The position numbers and the translations under genes are program-made. A stretch of 64,000 nt of DNA from contig JABACO010000006.1 in NCBI GenBank assembly GCA_013339895.1, positions 181,168 through 245,167 on the forward strand, given 5' to 3'. The notes under the pieces are model-generated. The model saw only the letters and a list, made by a program, of their open reading frames with translations. It did not search any database and had not been told where the DNA came from. Shown here piece by piece: positions 12,040-24,564 of this stretch (position 1 is its first letter; every line of letters begins with the position of its first letter). This DNA is from Ephydatia muelleri (Eukaryota > Porifera > Demospongiae > Spongillida > Spongillidae).

Positions 12040-12519
12040 GGGTTCGTACTTTTAGAATTCAACACTCCAGTCTGGAATCCTTGGCTGTTTAAAGATATTG
12101 AACATATAGAAGGAGTACAGCGTTACTTCACACGAGAAATTTATAAACGTGCAAGGCTTCCTCGCATGGATTATGCATCCAGGTTAGCAAATCTTAATTT
12201 GTCATCATTAGAATATCGTCGTATCTATTTTGACATTACAATGTGTTACAAAATTGTGAATAAGCTTTTGGATATTGATGCAGCTGAGATGTTTACAGTC
12301 ATTTCAAACGTTCATTCCACTCGTGGGAATTCATACAGGCTCCAGTCGGTCACCATACCTCGTCATGATTTTCGGCTATACTTTTTTTCATCTCGGGTTG
12401 TTCCTATTTGGAATTCTTTACCACAACATGTTGTATCTGCAAAGAATATCATCACCTTCATGTGTCGCCTCAGAACTGTAGATCTATCTCCCTTTTGTAA
12501 ACTGTATCCATTTAAATAG
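12040..12519 (+). pseudogene. Non-LTR retrotransposon, reverse transcriptase C-terminus
   Basis: Peptide with LLEFNTPVWNPWL, then VQRYFTREIY, then IPRHDFRLYFF and VPIWNSLPQHVVSA. This is the classic C-terminal tail after the palm domain in jockey/CR1/RTE-like LINEs. The catalytic motifs and the endonuclease are absent, so it is a 5'-truncated copy. It is followed by an (ATT)n run at 12593-12622 acting as the 3' tail. The exact 5' edge is uncertain because an open frame extends leftward to 11875 without similarity. Confidence 0.8.
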
Positions 12520-12592
12520 GAAGTATATAAGTGCATTTACACATGCCATTACTTGCCTCTTCAGTGCATTATCTGTACAATGCATTGAGAAA

Positions 12593-12622
12593 TATTATTA
12601 TTATTATTATTATTATTATTTC
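12593..12622. repeat. (ATT)n tail of LINE remnant
   Basis: About nine ATT units immediately downstream of the truncated LINE coding end. Confidence 0.85.
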
Positions 12623-12904
12623 TTTTATTTGCTAGTAGTTCTGCCGAGTCATAATAAGCGTCTAAACATGTGTAGGGCCTATATGTTGTGGTAATACCGT
12701 AGTAATCATCTTATTGTGTTTGTTAGAGAGTTTTGTAACAATGGGTATGAATAGCGTAGTGCTGACCGACCTGAGGGCATTCGTGCCATCATTTCCAGCA
12801 ATAATTAAGTGAGAGGCATGGTCTAGATAAGGCCCCGTTTCTGGATCCACTCCTTGACACGTATCTATTTTCGTGTATTTTTTGTTTGCAAGGTCAGTTT
12901 TGAG

Positions 12905-13681
12905 ATGGACCCAAGGATGGATGTCATTTTGAGATCGGATCCTGTGTGTCTTGTTTCACAAGCCCTGAAGCAGAAGAATGCTGAACTGCAGCAGGAGGTG
13001 GATGAATTGAAGCAGGAGAAGAAGAAATATAAAGCCATGTTAGCGACATCTCAAGAGAACCACGAGCAACGCATCCTATTGTTATCTAAGGAGAATGCTC
13101 ACTTGCGAGACCAAGTTGAGCGTATCACCAAGGAGAACAACGAACTGAGTAACCAGATTGCGTTATTGAAGAAAGAGATTGCGCTATTGAAGCAAGAGAG
13201 TGAGCGCCAGCAGAAGATGGAGAAGGAAATGCGCATTTTGTTAGCGGAGAAGCAAAAGAACGATGATATTCTCTTGCTTGGCTCGCTCGGGTACAATGTG
13301 ATTGAGGCCACATTGCAGTTTGTTTTTGGAAAAGACGAGCTTCGGGAGCGCCGAAAGAAACTTCGATCGATTGAAGCCATCCGAAATGCCCAGAAGACTC
13401 AAACACAGCAGGAGTGCTGGGCGGCATTTGAACAGAAATGGAAGGAGGAATGGGACGATGTAGTTGAAGGACTAACTGGCGAGAAGCGTGTGAGTATCGC
13501 TCACCTTGTTTCCGTCGATCCAGATGATCCTGAGCGAGTAGCCACTCCAAAGGAGGTGTGTACTGTGGTGAGAAGAGTATACCAGGCCCGCAAACACAAG
13601 GAGATGCGGGAATTGACATTGGCTCTAGTGGATTTCATGTCCAGTTTTCATCGAGAGGCGGGAAGGGATTTCCTAGAGTAA
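12905..13681 (+). CDS. Coiled-coil protein, 258 aa, unknown function
   Basis: The open frame is intact from ATG 12905 to TAA 13681; an earlier in-frame ATG at 12854 lies upstream of a likely splice acceptor, so 12905 is preferred. Residues about 20-125 are a strong coiled coil (QALKQKNAELQQEVDELKQ, then repeated LLSKEN, ITKENNELSNQIALLKKEI heptads). The C-terminal half is predicted globular (ECWAAFEQKWKEEWDDV; PKEVCTVVRRVYQARKHKEM) and has no family I recognise. The frame is undamaged amid decayed transposons, which argues for a functional gene or a transposon accessory gene. The piggyBac remnant starts 600 bp downstream. Oligomerisation is inferred. Confidence 0.7.
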   Translation: MDPRMDVILRSDPVCLVSQALKQKNAELQQEVDELKQEKKKYKAMLATSQENHEQRILLLSKENAHLRDQVERITKENNELSNQIALLKKEIALLKQESERQQKMEKEMRILLAEKQKNDDILLLGSLGYNVIEATLQFVFGKDELRERRKKLRSIEAIRNAQKTQTQQECWAAFEQKWKEEWDDVVEGLTGEKRVSIAHLVSVDPDDPERVATPKEVCTVVRRVYQARKHKEMRELTLALVDFMSSFHREAGRDFLE

Positions 13682-13720
13682 GAAGATGGGGTGGTCCTCT
13701 TGACTTATATGTGTGTGGCT

Positions 13721-13726
13721 ATTAAA
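13721..13726 (+). promoter_or_regulatory. Poly(A) signal ATTAAA
   Basis: ATTAAA 40 bases after the stop of the coiled-coil gene, followed by a T-rich stretch. Confidence 0.4.
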
Positions 13727-14293
13727 CTTGTTTATTCATAGAGTGCACAAAAATGAATTCACTGACCCATGCAAGCATTTTCATTTTTGGCCATATCAGT
13801 GTATTAAACGTACTGGTACATGTACGTTTTAACCGATTTGGCTCTGAAACAGTGATTGAAAAGACATGCACACACGCATATAATTGTATCATCCATCACT
13901 ATACAACCTACACACACATTCCAAACAAACTTGAATGTACAAAGTTGTACAATAACATACACTGTTGTTACGCCGCACATGCATGTATCTTCAAGCAAAT
14001 AGACACGTGCTCGAAGAATTGTAGCATTCCTAGACGACCTCATGCACCCGGCCAAAATCTCCATATACATTATACTTAGTACGCACCAAACTTTGATATC
14101 CCGTTGAGCTGCCGCTAGTGTGTAGCTTGTGCTCGCATTTGTTCTATCAGAGTGTAGTTCACGTATCGTCTAGTCTCTATATCTCTTTCGCGGGCAATGA
14201 CCCAATTTTGGGTTATCGTGTACTGCTTCCGGCGCGCGGGAGCCCAATTTTGGGTGCAGCAGCTAAACATTGAATCAGTGTTTGAAGTAAAAA

Positions 14294-16203
14294 ATGGAAA
14301 AGCGATTGAGAGTTTTGCCATCGGACCCATGCAGAATACCTTCTGGAGTTTATGGACACCATTCCTAGTGACAGTGATGATGAGTTTGGTGGATACTTGA
14401 GTGAAGATGAGAATAACGAGGACGATGAAGAAGAACAGGACAGCGCACTATCCAGCGTGACTTCCCTATGCCTGAGTGCGTACTGATTTGAATTGTTACT
14501 TGTCTAATTATTTTTTATCGCCGTCCTCCCAACACCCCCGCCCCCTCCCTACACCCCTACCTCCTCCAGCGATGCATTTACACTCCATGTAATACACACA
14601 CACACACTGTCTGCTAAATAAATCCAGTTCCGTTTTCTGAAATTCCGGGAATAATTCCGAACATGATTGGGAAAGAGCCTGTGGAGTTCTTTGAATTGTT
14701 CTCCGATGAAGAAACAAAATGTTTCATCCACAGAGAAACGTGCGAGCATGCAGACCGGTACTTCACAGACAATGAGGAGTACCTTGAACAACATCCCCGT
14801 GCTCGAGCTCATGATTGGAAGAAGAATCCTATGTCCCTGAAGGAAGTAGACGTACTCCTGGCATTTGTCACTGCAATGGAAGTTGTGGGAATGCCAACAT
14901 TGAGGTAACACAAAAAGGATGTCCAATGTGTTCCATTTACCTGTAAATTTTCAGGAGTTTCTGGAGTTCTATGTGGCCATTTACCAATGAGAACTTCAGT
15001 TCCATAATGTCGAACCGTAGATTCGAACTCCTCCTTCAGTTTCTGCATGTCAGCAGCAGCCCACCTACAACAGAGACCAATGACAAACTTCATAAAATCA
15101 GACCAATTCTAGACCGAGTTATAAAAAACTTCATGGCAGCATACACTCCAAACATAAACATCTCTATAGATGAAAGTATAATTGCTTTCAAAGGTAGGCT
15201 ATCATGGATACAATACATGCCAAAGAAACCGCACAAGTGGGGCATGAAAGCCTGGATTCGTCTAATGGATATGTATGGAAATGGGAATTGTACACAGGCA
15301 AACAGGAAAGGGGGGGGGGGGGGGGGGGGGGGTGTAGGCCTATCTCATCAAGTGGTGATGTCATTGTCAAGACCCCTACAGCACAAAGGTTACCACCTCT
15401 ATTGTGACAATTTCTACAGCTCACCAGCACTGTTTGAAGAGCTATCCAAGGTAGGATTTCGAGCGTGTGGCACGGTGCGGTCCAATAGGCGGGGCCTGTC
15501 TGAAGTCTTCAAGACTAAGAAGTTGCAGAGGGGAGCTAGATGTTTACTCAGAGAAAGTGGGTAAAGTTCTTTGCCTCAAGTGGAAGGACAAGCGTGATGT
15601 CCTGCTCCTCTCCACTATCCACGATGATGTCGCCATGGTGGACATTCTAAGGAGATCCAGAACTGTGGCTGGAGGAATAGAAAGGATAAAAAAACCAAAG
15701 ATCATCGATGATTACAACCAGCATATGGGTGGAGTCGACCAGTCCGATCAGCTAGTGATGTACTATGGCTATGCTCATCGACAAACCAAGTGGTGGAAAA
15801 GAGTACTATTTCACCTTGTCGATCTATCACTTGTCAATGCCAGCATACTGTACAACAGTGTCCGGCAATGAAAAAAAACTGACCCAAATGGAGTTTCGAA
15901 TAGAAGTTGCAAAGGGGTTATTGAGAGGATACACCAAACACCAGCCCAAACAACTTTACCGTGTCCCAGGACTTACCACTTAGGCTCACAGAACGACCTT
16001 TTCCTGAAAGAATTCCATGTGATTGTCCCTATGGTGGTCGACTTTATTTTGAAGTTCGCAGACTTAGAGGAGACAAGTTGTATATGCCTATTCTACAGAA
16101 TGTTAAAGCAACTTCTCTAAAGTACATCTGCACCATTTGGACCCATTTAATAGTCACTTATCTCACCTCTCTGGCTTCTCCCAGATGTCAAGGACTCAAC
16201 TGA
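14294..16203 (+). pseudogene. piggyBac transposase, frameshifted
   Basis: An acidic N-terminus (DSDDEFGGYLSEDEN) is read in a different frame from the ATG at 14294. Then come FFELFSDEETKCF (14663-14908), an intron of about 45 bases, and FWSSMWPFTNENFS. The catalytic region is typical: NISIDES and PKKPHKWGMKAW at 15160-15260, YHLYCDNFYSSPALFEEL at 15390-15440, and HMGGVDQSDQL at 15720-15755, supplying the expected Asp residues. A 23-base G run interrupts the coding region at 15310. The frame shifts near 15540 and again near 15870, and the C-terminal Cys-rich domain is disrupted. So this is a dead copy of a cut-and-paste transposase. TTAA-flanked terminal repeats were not located. Confidence 0.88.
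15310..15332. repeat. Poly(G) tract of 23 bases
   Basis: Uninterrupted G run inside the piggyBac coding region, replacing the segment between the first and second catalytic motifs. It could form a G-quadruplex and is prone to sequencing error in length. Confidence 0.85.
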
Positions 16204-17428
16204 ACAACACAAAAATAATAAACAGTCAGCCATTGAAAGTATTAATCAATTTGGCCTGTTAGTCATACACACAAGCACGAAGTATTCGTGACTGTACTTG
16301 TGTGACATATTGTGCTGATATACTGTTATTTCACTCCATACTCCTGCAACTAAAATAATACTTGGTATGTAGCTGAAATGTTGTTTACAATGGCGGACGT
16401 GTCAAACTAAATTGGTGGGATTAATAACATGTCCAGCTGACTAGATTGTTCTAATAGCTTATGTCCTGATGCTACAGAGAGTTCATAGCACAAGTATTTC
16501 ATCATACAGTGCTGCACATACGGTAATACTAACTCGGACTATCATCATCTTCAGGTGTTCTTTTTCTCTTATTAGCCTTCCTTGGCATTCCTAAAGCAGA
16601 CATCACTATGAAACCTGCATGATTCCATGTGTGGTGTCCCAGCATGTGGTCTTAAACTTTGACACATATACTGTGGCTGCAAACCTGAATATGGAGCAAT
16701 CCTTTCCTGGGTTCTGCAGTACATCATCTGGAACCAATTACAGCTCTTTTAAGAGCTGTCACTCTGACTAAGAGATTATGCTTTGCAGGATTATCAAATG
16801 GCAAATGGGGTTGCAGCTGTGACCTTGACTGCATGTAAAATAATGGATCTGTCTCTATAGGCCCTAACCCCGGAATATGAGTTCACACAATTATATATTG
16901 TACTTAACTCACAATCCAATCCTTATATCAATTGATGTACGTTCTCTATACAAAAATGCTCTTAAAAATAGGCTTGCCTCCCTCCCATGTATGTGTTCAT
17001 ATGTCAAGGAGTCTACAGCTGCATGGCATGTGAACATGTTTCTCTGTGTCAACATTTATCTTGCAACTTTGCATTCATAAAACCACAAGCCTGCCCCTTC
17101 CTCCATATATGGTGGCACAGTGTGTGGTCTAAAATGGCTGCTAAAACATGCACATGGACCACCAATCATCCTCCATGATGTTCTCCTGTTTTCAGCTGGA
17201 ACCAGTTCCCTATTACATGCAGCTCTTTTCAATTTGGATAAGCGATTTATGCTTTGCAGGACTAACTAACTTCCTGCATGATTCCATGTATGGTGTCCCA
17301 GCAGCAATAACTATTTTCCCTGTGTGGGCTAGATGCAAGGGGGATCCCGGGCTAAACAGGTCCAGTGTGATGCTGGACTCAGCTGGAACCTGTGTCCCAG
17401 ATCTGGACGCTGGTCCAGACTGGGCTAG
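16204..17428. repeat. Diverged direct repeats, period about 470 bp
   Basis: No gene. Blocks recur: CTGCATGATTCCATGT.TGGT at 16617 and 17274; TGGTGTCC or TGGTGGCA followed by TGTGTGGTCT near 16630 and 17110; CTGGAACCA with GCAGCTC and TTATGCTTTGCAGGA at 16727-16790 and 17195-17265. The pattern suggests old tandem duplication of an untranslated sequence. It ends where duplication copy 2 begins. Confidence 0.55.
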
Positions 17429-18223
17429 CCGCTCCGTAATCTGACATACGTCATGTCACACAATATAAATTAAGACACGTAAATATCCGAGTGACGAAAA
17501 GGGTCAATAACCATACGACGGTGGGATATATCCAGAAATTCCAATACATCGAGAGCATTTTAAGTCGAAATATTTACCGATTGCATCACTGGATAAAGCA
17601 AAATCGGAAGATCATTTTTTTATGGCGTTTGGAATGAAGGAAGAAGTGCTAAAAATTGTCAAAGAAAAAGTAATTAGTATTTGCGGTCGCGGTCATTACG
17701 TAATGCAGTAAGTCATGCTTTACGTCATGAACTATGCAACCACTGTTATGCACGTGATCTCAGATAGGTCCTCAACATGCACATAACATTTGCACTACGT
17801 CGGAGGAGCTTTATAGCCGCGCCTCAGCTTCTCTTTGATCAGCCAACACACGTTCAATCCTGGCCCGCTTCTACTTGTATCGGTACCCTGAACGTCCGGG
17901 ACAATGAACTGTACTCGTATAAAAATATGTGTACTTGTAAGTAATCTGCTGTAGCATGCCCTCTGCAAATAAACGTGGCTGTACTACGCCGGGCTAGCGT
18001 GTAAGTGTGTCTCATTTTTGCTGCACCATGGCCACGCATCAAACGTTGAAACTGGCTGATATATATTTCTGTTAACTGCAAGATTTCGGCTGGTTGGCAT
18101 CTGCAGATCTAACACGGGCTTCCGGTCACACGACTCAGCCTTGGACAAACTTTCGGCTTCCTCAGCGGTTTGAGCTTCCACTGTAAGTGCCATGGCCGAT
18201 GCACGGAAGACCTTACACAATAT

Positions 18224-18327
18224 GCACGTGATCGGTCTTTACACAATATGCACGTGATCGGTCTTTACACAATATGCACGTGATCGGTCTTTACACAATA
18301 TGCACGTGATCGGTCTTTACATATAGA
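18224..18327. repeat. Four 26-bp CACGTG units in copy 2
   Basis: Same unit as 6295-6398, starting at 18224, 18250, 18276 and 18302. Confidence 0.9.
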
Positions 18328-19059
18328 CTCACTTACTGCATGCACCATGTACTTCGTACATATAAGTAGAGAGCACTGTTTGTGTAAGTGTATGTGCATT
18401 TCACAAAGGGCGGATTGAAAGCTTGCACATATCCAGAAATGGCCCATACATACGCGGTCATCCTGTTGTTTTTTTCCACATTGAATTTCAAACATGTTTA
18501 ATATACTCTATAAAAATCGATTTGATTATAATATGCATTTTTCATGAAAAAACATTAAGCACCCTTTTACTAAAATCAAGACAAAATAAATTTCAACCGC
18601 GCATCATTAGTAAAATTTATTCATAAAAAGATGACGCAAGATATTTAAATATCCTGTTAATACCATTCATGACGTCTACGACGAAACTTTGGCTCACGTG
18701 CACATGTAACATTGCTGCTATAATAACGAAAGTCTTTAATACAGCTCCTGCGCGAGGGTGTGGCTACTGCGGTACGCCCACGCATATGTGAAAAGTCAGT
18801 TAGTTGATAAATAAATTATGCAACGCATCCCGATAGGGACTGACCAAAACATTCAGAATCATGTGTGCACACAATATATCTGTTGTGCCTCATGGCAGTG
18901 TGCAATGTGATCTGTTCTTTTAATTTATCGTTGTCTACTTGAACCAGCTAGTAGCTCTAACCAAGGATCATTGACTATTACAATCCTTGCTAAAACCCAG
19001 TGGGATATGCCTCGTGTCATTCTCTTTGTCAGTAGCACTCACGGCCAGTGCTGCCGCGA

Positions 19060-19140
19060 TATGGTCTTCTGCCGATATCGTCCATATCGCGATATATCGC
19101 GATATGAGTAAAATATCGCGATATGTATCGCGATATATAT
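19060..19140. repeat. Left subterminal ATATCGCGATAT repeats of hAT
   Basis: At least four overlapping palindromic ATATCGCGATAT-like words directly inside the left end. A matching cluster lies at 21895-21985. Confidence 0.85.
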
Positions 19141-19238
19141 TTATGGTTATTAAAGTGATGAATATTAATGATCATTGGTGACATTAAAGTATTCATTGCT
19201 ATTAATTTCAATAATAATCTTTGTTGAGGTTACGCGTT

Positions 19239-21740
19239 ATGGCGGGATCAAAAGAAGCGACTGATAGACCGTCCTACCATGCTGTAGGGAAAGAGGATAT
19301 TGTGGCCGTTGACCGCAAAACGTTTAGGAGTGACGTGTGGGAACATTTTGGGTGGCACAGGAAAGCGATTGGGTCCTCCTGGGTTGTATGCAACAGGTGC
19401 TGTGCATGGGTTTCCAGAAAGGGCAACAACACGTCTAACATGCGACATCACCTAAAATCTGTGCATGGTGTTGTTGGTGTCACAGAAAGCAGCATAATGT
19501 AAGTCCTTTTTGGTCTTCAGGCCTTATCTGCTACTCAGTAATAAATGACATTATATGTTTCACAATAATTCATTTACTGATATAGGCCTAATAGGTGTGA
19601 TAAGGAAGTTGCTCGGATAGGCTGCACCACCACCAGTACCAGCCCTGCTACCCCTAGCCCTGGTTCAAGCACAGTCCGCAGAGATAAAGGGTGTTCCAGT
19701 ACTGGACTGTCTGCCGGTAAAGGAACCCTGGAAAGATACATCACTCAGATGCAACCCAATGTTTTGAAGGGAGAAAAACTTACCAGAGCTAACGAACTAC
19801 TGGTCAAAGCCTTCACTGCAAACCTGCTTCCACCAAAGTTAATGGACAGCCCAGAGTTTCGAGAATTTCTGGATTACATATCAAATGGTTCATATGAAAT
19901 ACCCCATAGGACTAAGACGACTCTACTGATTAACATGCAGTATGAGAACGTCTTGAAAAAGGTTAGCTATAAAGCTGGCTCATCCTTAATAATTTTCATT
20001 AGTTTTTGTGCATAAGATTGTGTTTCTCTTACTAGATCAAAGCGATGATTGCCGATGCTGTCTCAGTTTCCATCACAACTGATGCTGCATCAATGCACAC
20101 AGGAGATTCATATATTGCCATAACTGCACACTGGCTTGATTCTCAGTGGAATTTGATGTCATGCATGCTTGGTGTATCCATCAGCAATGGTAAGAAAAAT
20201 TATCATCATAACAGTGTTAATTAATGCATTCCATGAAATATAGCTTCACATACAGCAGAAGAAATTTCATCAATAGTGAAGGGTTTGGTAAACACAGAAT
20301 TCATGCTTGAAAATCGGCTAGACGCAATCGCCTCTGATCAAGGAGCTAATTTTGTTGCAGCAATTAGGAAGCTGATTGAAGAGGGAGTTAGTGAAGAGCA
20401 AGTGCGAATCCTCTTGCCACAAGTTGCAACTATCCATCAAAAATTCCTTAGAGGTATGAGTACCTAATACTAACACATCGGCACAGCTATATAGCTGGTT
20501 GTGTAATATGCATGGCATGCACAATGAGTAAAATTTGTTCTTCCTTTAGGTAAAAAACTGCCCTTCTGCTTCATTGATTGAGCAGTTCAGAACGATTTCA
20601 TGCAACATCAACAACAGCCCGATGCTGCTGGATGCGCTGAAAAAAAGCCAGCAGGGTACTGATTTAGGTTGTTTGATGGATGAGTCACAGGAAGATGATG
20701 ATGGTGTGCAGTCTGAAGATGAGTCGCATGAAGATGATGGTGTGCAGCCTGAAGATGAGTCTGATGCCATTGTAGATGTTCCAGTGCTCCCACATAGACG
20801 CAGCCTTAAGCTTATCAAGGACATCTGCACAAGGTGGAACTCCACATTTTACATGTTACAACGATGTGTACTACTGCAGAAGCACATTACAAATGTCTAG
20901 GCTGAAAGCAAATACGCTCATCTAGTACCATCTGCTGACGAATGGCTGGCTGCAGAGAAGTTGTGTTCGCTGTTGAAGCCGTTTCAAATTGCCACAGACT
21001 TTCTGCAGGGAGAAAAGTACCCTACTTTAGGCGGTGTTTCAAGGTATATTACAACTCTTGTGGATGGACTCCAAGGAACAACACCGCCAGTGCACTGGCA
21101 ATTAGGGACCCGTTGGAACAATCTTCCAAAAGTTGTGCAAGAGGTCAGGGGCTTTATATTGCAGGACATGAGGCGGCGTTGGGATCCTACTGACCTCCTG
21201 TTGGGAATGGGAGCAATAACTCATCCAGGACACAAAAGTTTATCGTGGCTAAACCGCTCCAATAGGCAAACCATTTTTAGTCAGTTGAGAACAGAAATGA
21301 TGAATGTTGTGCAGAAGGATGAAGCAGATGAGGATGGCAGTGACGATGAAGATGATCATGAGCCTCCAGCAAAGAAAGCGGCAGTCACATCAGCAGAGGA
21401 GGATTTCGACCTTCTGTTTGGTCATAAAGATCAATCTCCTCGTGAAGAAATTGCTGTTGGAGATGAAGATCACATTGAAGATGAGTACCAGAGGTATCTT
21501 AAGGAAGCTGAAATAAATTTCAGGAAGGATGACCCAATGGAATGGTGGCGAAAACATGAAGTCCACTTCCCTCATGTTGCCAAACTGGCAAGGAAGTACC
21601 TATCAATTCCAGCCTCCACTGCACCTGCAGAAAGGGTTTTCTCCACAGCCAAAAATATACTCCAGAAGAAACGATGGAGTCTTCTGCCAGAACGACTGGG
21701 GAAATGCATATTCCTGAGGCATAATGCTAAATTGTTTTAA
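19239..21740 (+). pseudogene. hAT transposase with BED finger; one in-frame stop
   Basis: Exon 1 starts at ATG 19239 and encodes a BED zinc finger (VCNRCCAWVSRKGNNTSNMR then HHLKSVH), with a donor at about 19500. Later exons encode LERYITQMQPN, the first catalytic Asp region (SVSITTDAASMHTGDSYIAI at about 20065), DAIASDQGANFV (20320), an acidic spacer, ICTRWNSTFYMLQRC (20823), and the C-terminal dimerisation region (YLSIPASTAPAERVFSTAKN at about 21600). A TAG at 20898-20900 falls in frame between QKHITNV and AESKYAHL. Unless spliced out or read through, this copy is inactive. Otherwise the architecture is complete, so loss of function looks recent. Confidence 0.88.
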
Positions 21741-22110
21741 TTAAATGGCTTGCATGCACCGAATGCACGCGTACATTTATCGCCGTTTCAGATACACATG
21801 CTGATATTTCGTTTTTACTCTAATTTCCGCCAATCACCGTGCTTTTCCGTCTATTTCCGCGCAAGTTTTTATCATGAAATACCCCCAAAAATATCGCGAA
21901 ACGCCAAAAAAAATATCGCGATATATCGCATATCGCGATATATAAAAAATATCGCGATATATCGTATATCGCGATATATCGCGGCAGCCCTGCTCACGGC
22001 ATTACTTTCAAAATAGTTGTATTTTTCAACGCTTATACGTAAATTCTATCGGTATACATGAAAAAGCTCGGCGGTTTTTTATATAGACTGGTAATCTCGG
22101 ACAAAGCTCA

Positions 22111-24564
22111 GTTACAATTTCCACGCTTTTCTTGTTCATTTCACTACATGTAGTTAGGAGCATTATCCGTGCATGCATGCATTGCGATACATGCAGTTGA
22201 TGTGCATGATCCAATTATGCTGTCATAGTCTGCGATTAATTAAGTTAAGTTAATTGTGCATTATGCAAGACAATACGGTGCAAGATAACATGACTGCACC
22301 GCTGCAGTAATGAATGCTTTGAAGTGCAATTTACCCATATACATGTATAGCTCTCAATAGCATGCAGCACGATGAAGAGATTAGAACTAACTTGCTGTCC
22401 ATGCAGGTACTTTGACTATCTGTGCGTGTGCACCTAAATTGGTGCACGCATTCAATATATGCGATGCAAATGGTTGCATGCATATGGTATATGGATACAA
22501 TGCAGAGTGCAGCAGAAAGTATGCAGGCATTGTTTCCTTGCAACTACTGGTTATGACAATAACAAGGTCAGGTATTGGCATCTGTTTATATAAGCTAGTA
22601 TAGTCCTTCACAATTCACTGGGATTAATGTTCAGTTGATTTATGATCAATTACGCATGGTTGAATGGATTGATGACTCCAGGTTAAAAGTGACACTGTCA
22701 ATAAACCTAATGTTCGTGCAAAGGTGATTTGCGAGTATGTATTGCATGCAAAGCGATCACGCAACGTAGTACGTTATTATTAATAGGACATTAAATAATA
22801 ATCGAATTGGATCAGCTTCAAACGTTCTATAGATCTTGCAAATAAAAAAGCGGGGGAAATTAAAGGATGCACCGTACACCAAACTGACTGATCCGCCGCC
22901 ATATAAACCTAGTCCCTCGTATAAATGCTCTGAACAGACAATTTGCATGTCTGCGACATGAATTAATTAATCAACGATGACCTTACTATATTATCTCACC
23001 TTACACGCCAGCTGGCGTGGTCACAAATTTCAGATAGAAAGCCATTTACAATTAGCTGTTCTCAAATGCAGATTGCCCGCAAAAGTGACATATTACCTAA
23101 GTTGCTGTAGCGGACCCGTGGGTTTGGACAAATTTGAACGGTTATGAAGCATCAAATTAGAATCAGAGCGACACTTCGGCGAATCGCGTCTCAGTTCTTG
23201 TATTTCGAACACCCCCTCCCCCCGTTTTCGTACTCAACCAGGGCTCCGCGGACCCCGGCCCTTACAAAAAGAACTGCATGGATCCGCCCCTGCCAAGCGG
23301 GGATGTGGCCAGTAATAGTTTGTGAAACTATTTGCGAGTTAATAAACCTAGCTATAATTATTTAGTTTAAAGCTTCATTTAATGGTACATGCATGTAGCC
23401 GGCCGTGTTTCTGTCATTTATTCAATAATGGTCAAAATGGCGGCGCCAGTAACCGAACATTGTTCAAAGGCTCCCCGAACTAGAAAATTCTATGTAAGGG
23501 AAAAAACAAATGCATGAAAACATGTAGCAATGTACTGCAAATCATAATAAAAGGTGGCAACTCAATTTTTCGTTAAGATTCAATTTAAAAAAACAGTGGA
23601 ATACAGTAATTAGGTCAGAAAACATTGATCTTCTGTACATATTAATGGGAAGCTATGTTTTGCTTTCCCGAAATGAAATCTTCAAGGTAATAGTATAAAT
23701 ATTTTTGCACAGTTTGCACCTTACAACCTTTCTACATGTGAAAATGAGGTGGCAAATTTTTATAACTTGCGGTTAGTTAATTAAATTCAAGAGTAACCAT
23801 TTTTCATACATTTAAATAGGTGTAAGTCTAATTTTGCTTTGAATACATCCGAACCATTAGTACTTATAAATTCAACACAAATTCAAACCACACTACCCCT
23901 ATGTACTAGCAATGGAACACATGCTATAGGATGTCTTTTTGAACACCATCACTTTCCTGGTGACCGCTGATTTCTGCATATGATTTGTCTACATGTATAT
24001 GCGTGTGTATATGCGTGTGTAAGTGTATGTATTTTTGTTTGTCACACGCACGCACACACAATAAGGCCATGCATTATTGGTTTCTCGTCCGCCTGTTTTC
24101 AAGAAAGGATGCGGGCGGGCGGTAATTATTCATTATTCATTATTGTTCATTATTTCATTATTGTATTATTTATTTATTTATTTATTAAAATTATTATTAT
24201 TAACTTGCATCTGGTGAGGGCAAATGCGACAGCAATCCTTTCCAGGTGTCTCCCATCTTAAACTTTATTGAACTGTAGCAATAATTCATACGTATGTATT
24301 GTATGAATTATTAGTGTGTTGTATTATTGTATCATGATGTTTTAATTAAATGTTATTATTTAGGGTTATTATCCGCTTAATAATACAAATAACCTGCAAA
24401 CAGAAATATGACATACAAATAATACATGTACATAAATAAACAAAATGACAGAACAAAGGAATGAAATAAAAGTGTTTTAATCCAATTTTGGCAATTCTGC
24501 CGGTAGCCCAGCACCATCATTCATTCCAACACCACTTCTCCACTTGGTGCGAGAACCACGCAAG

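Larger units (their letters stand above)
19046..21992 (+). mobile_element. hAT DNA transposon with both ends
   Basis: 2,947 bp. It starts CAGTGCTGCCGCGATAT and ends with the complement of CAGGGCTGCCGCGATAT. It is flanked by an exact 8-bp duplication CTCACGGC at 19038-19045 and 21993-22000; 8-bp target duplications are the hAT hallmark. The empty site (single CTCACGGC) survives in duplication copy 1 at 7111-7118. Subterminal DNA on both sides is filled with ATATCGCGATAT words (19060-19140 and 21895-21985), plausible transposase-binding sites. It encodes the transposase at 19239-21740. Confidence 0.95.
17429..22110. repeat. Segmental duplication, copy 2, interrupted by hAT
   Basis: Matches 5476-7236 from CCGCTCCGTAATCTG through CGGACAAAGCTCA. 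Scattered small differences include loss of the extra 24-base unit and an 8-base gap near 22091. The hAT transposon at 19046-21992 plus its target duplication accounts for the additional length. The sequence then diverges immediately, with no 24-bp minisatellite. Confidence 0.88.

Noticed and set aside
13125-13619. 164-codon minus-strand frame
   Set aside because: Shadow of the coiled-coil gene on the opposite strand.
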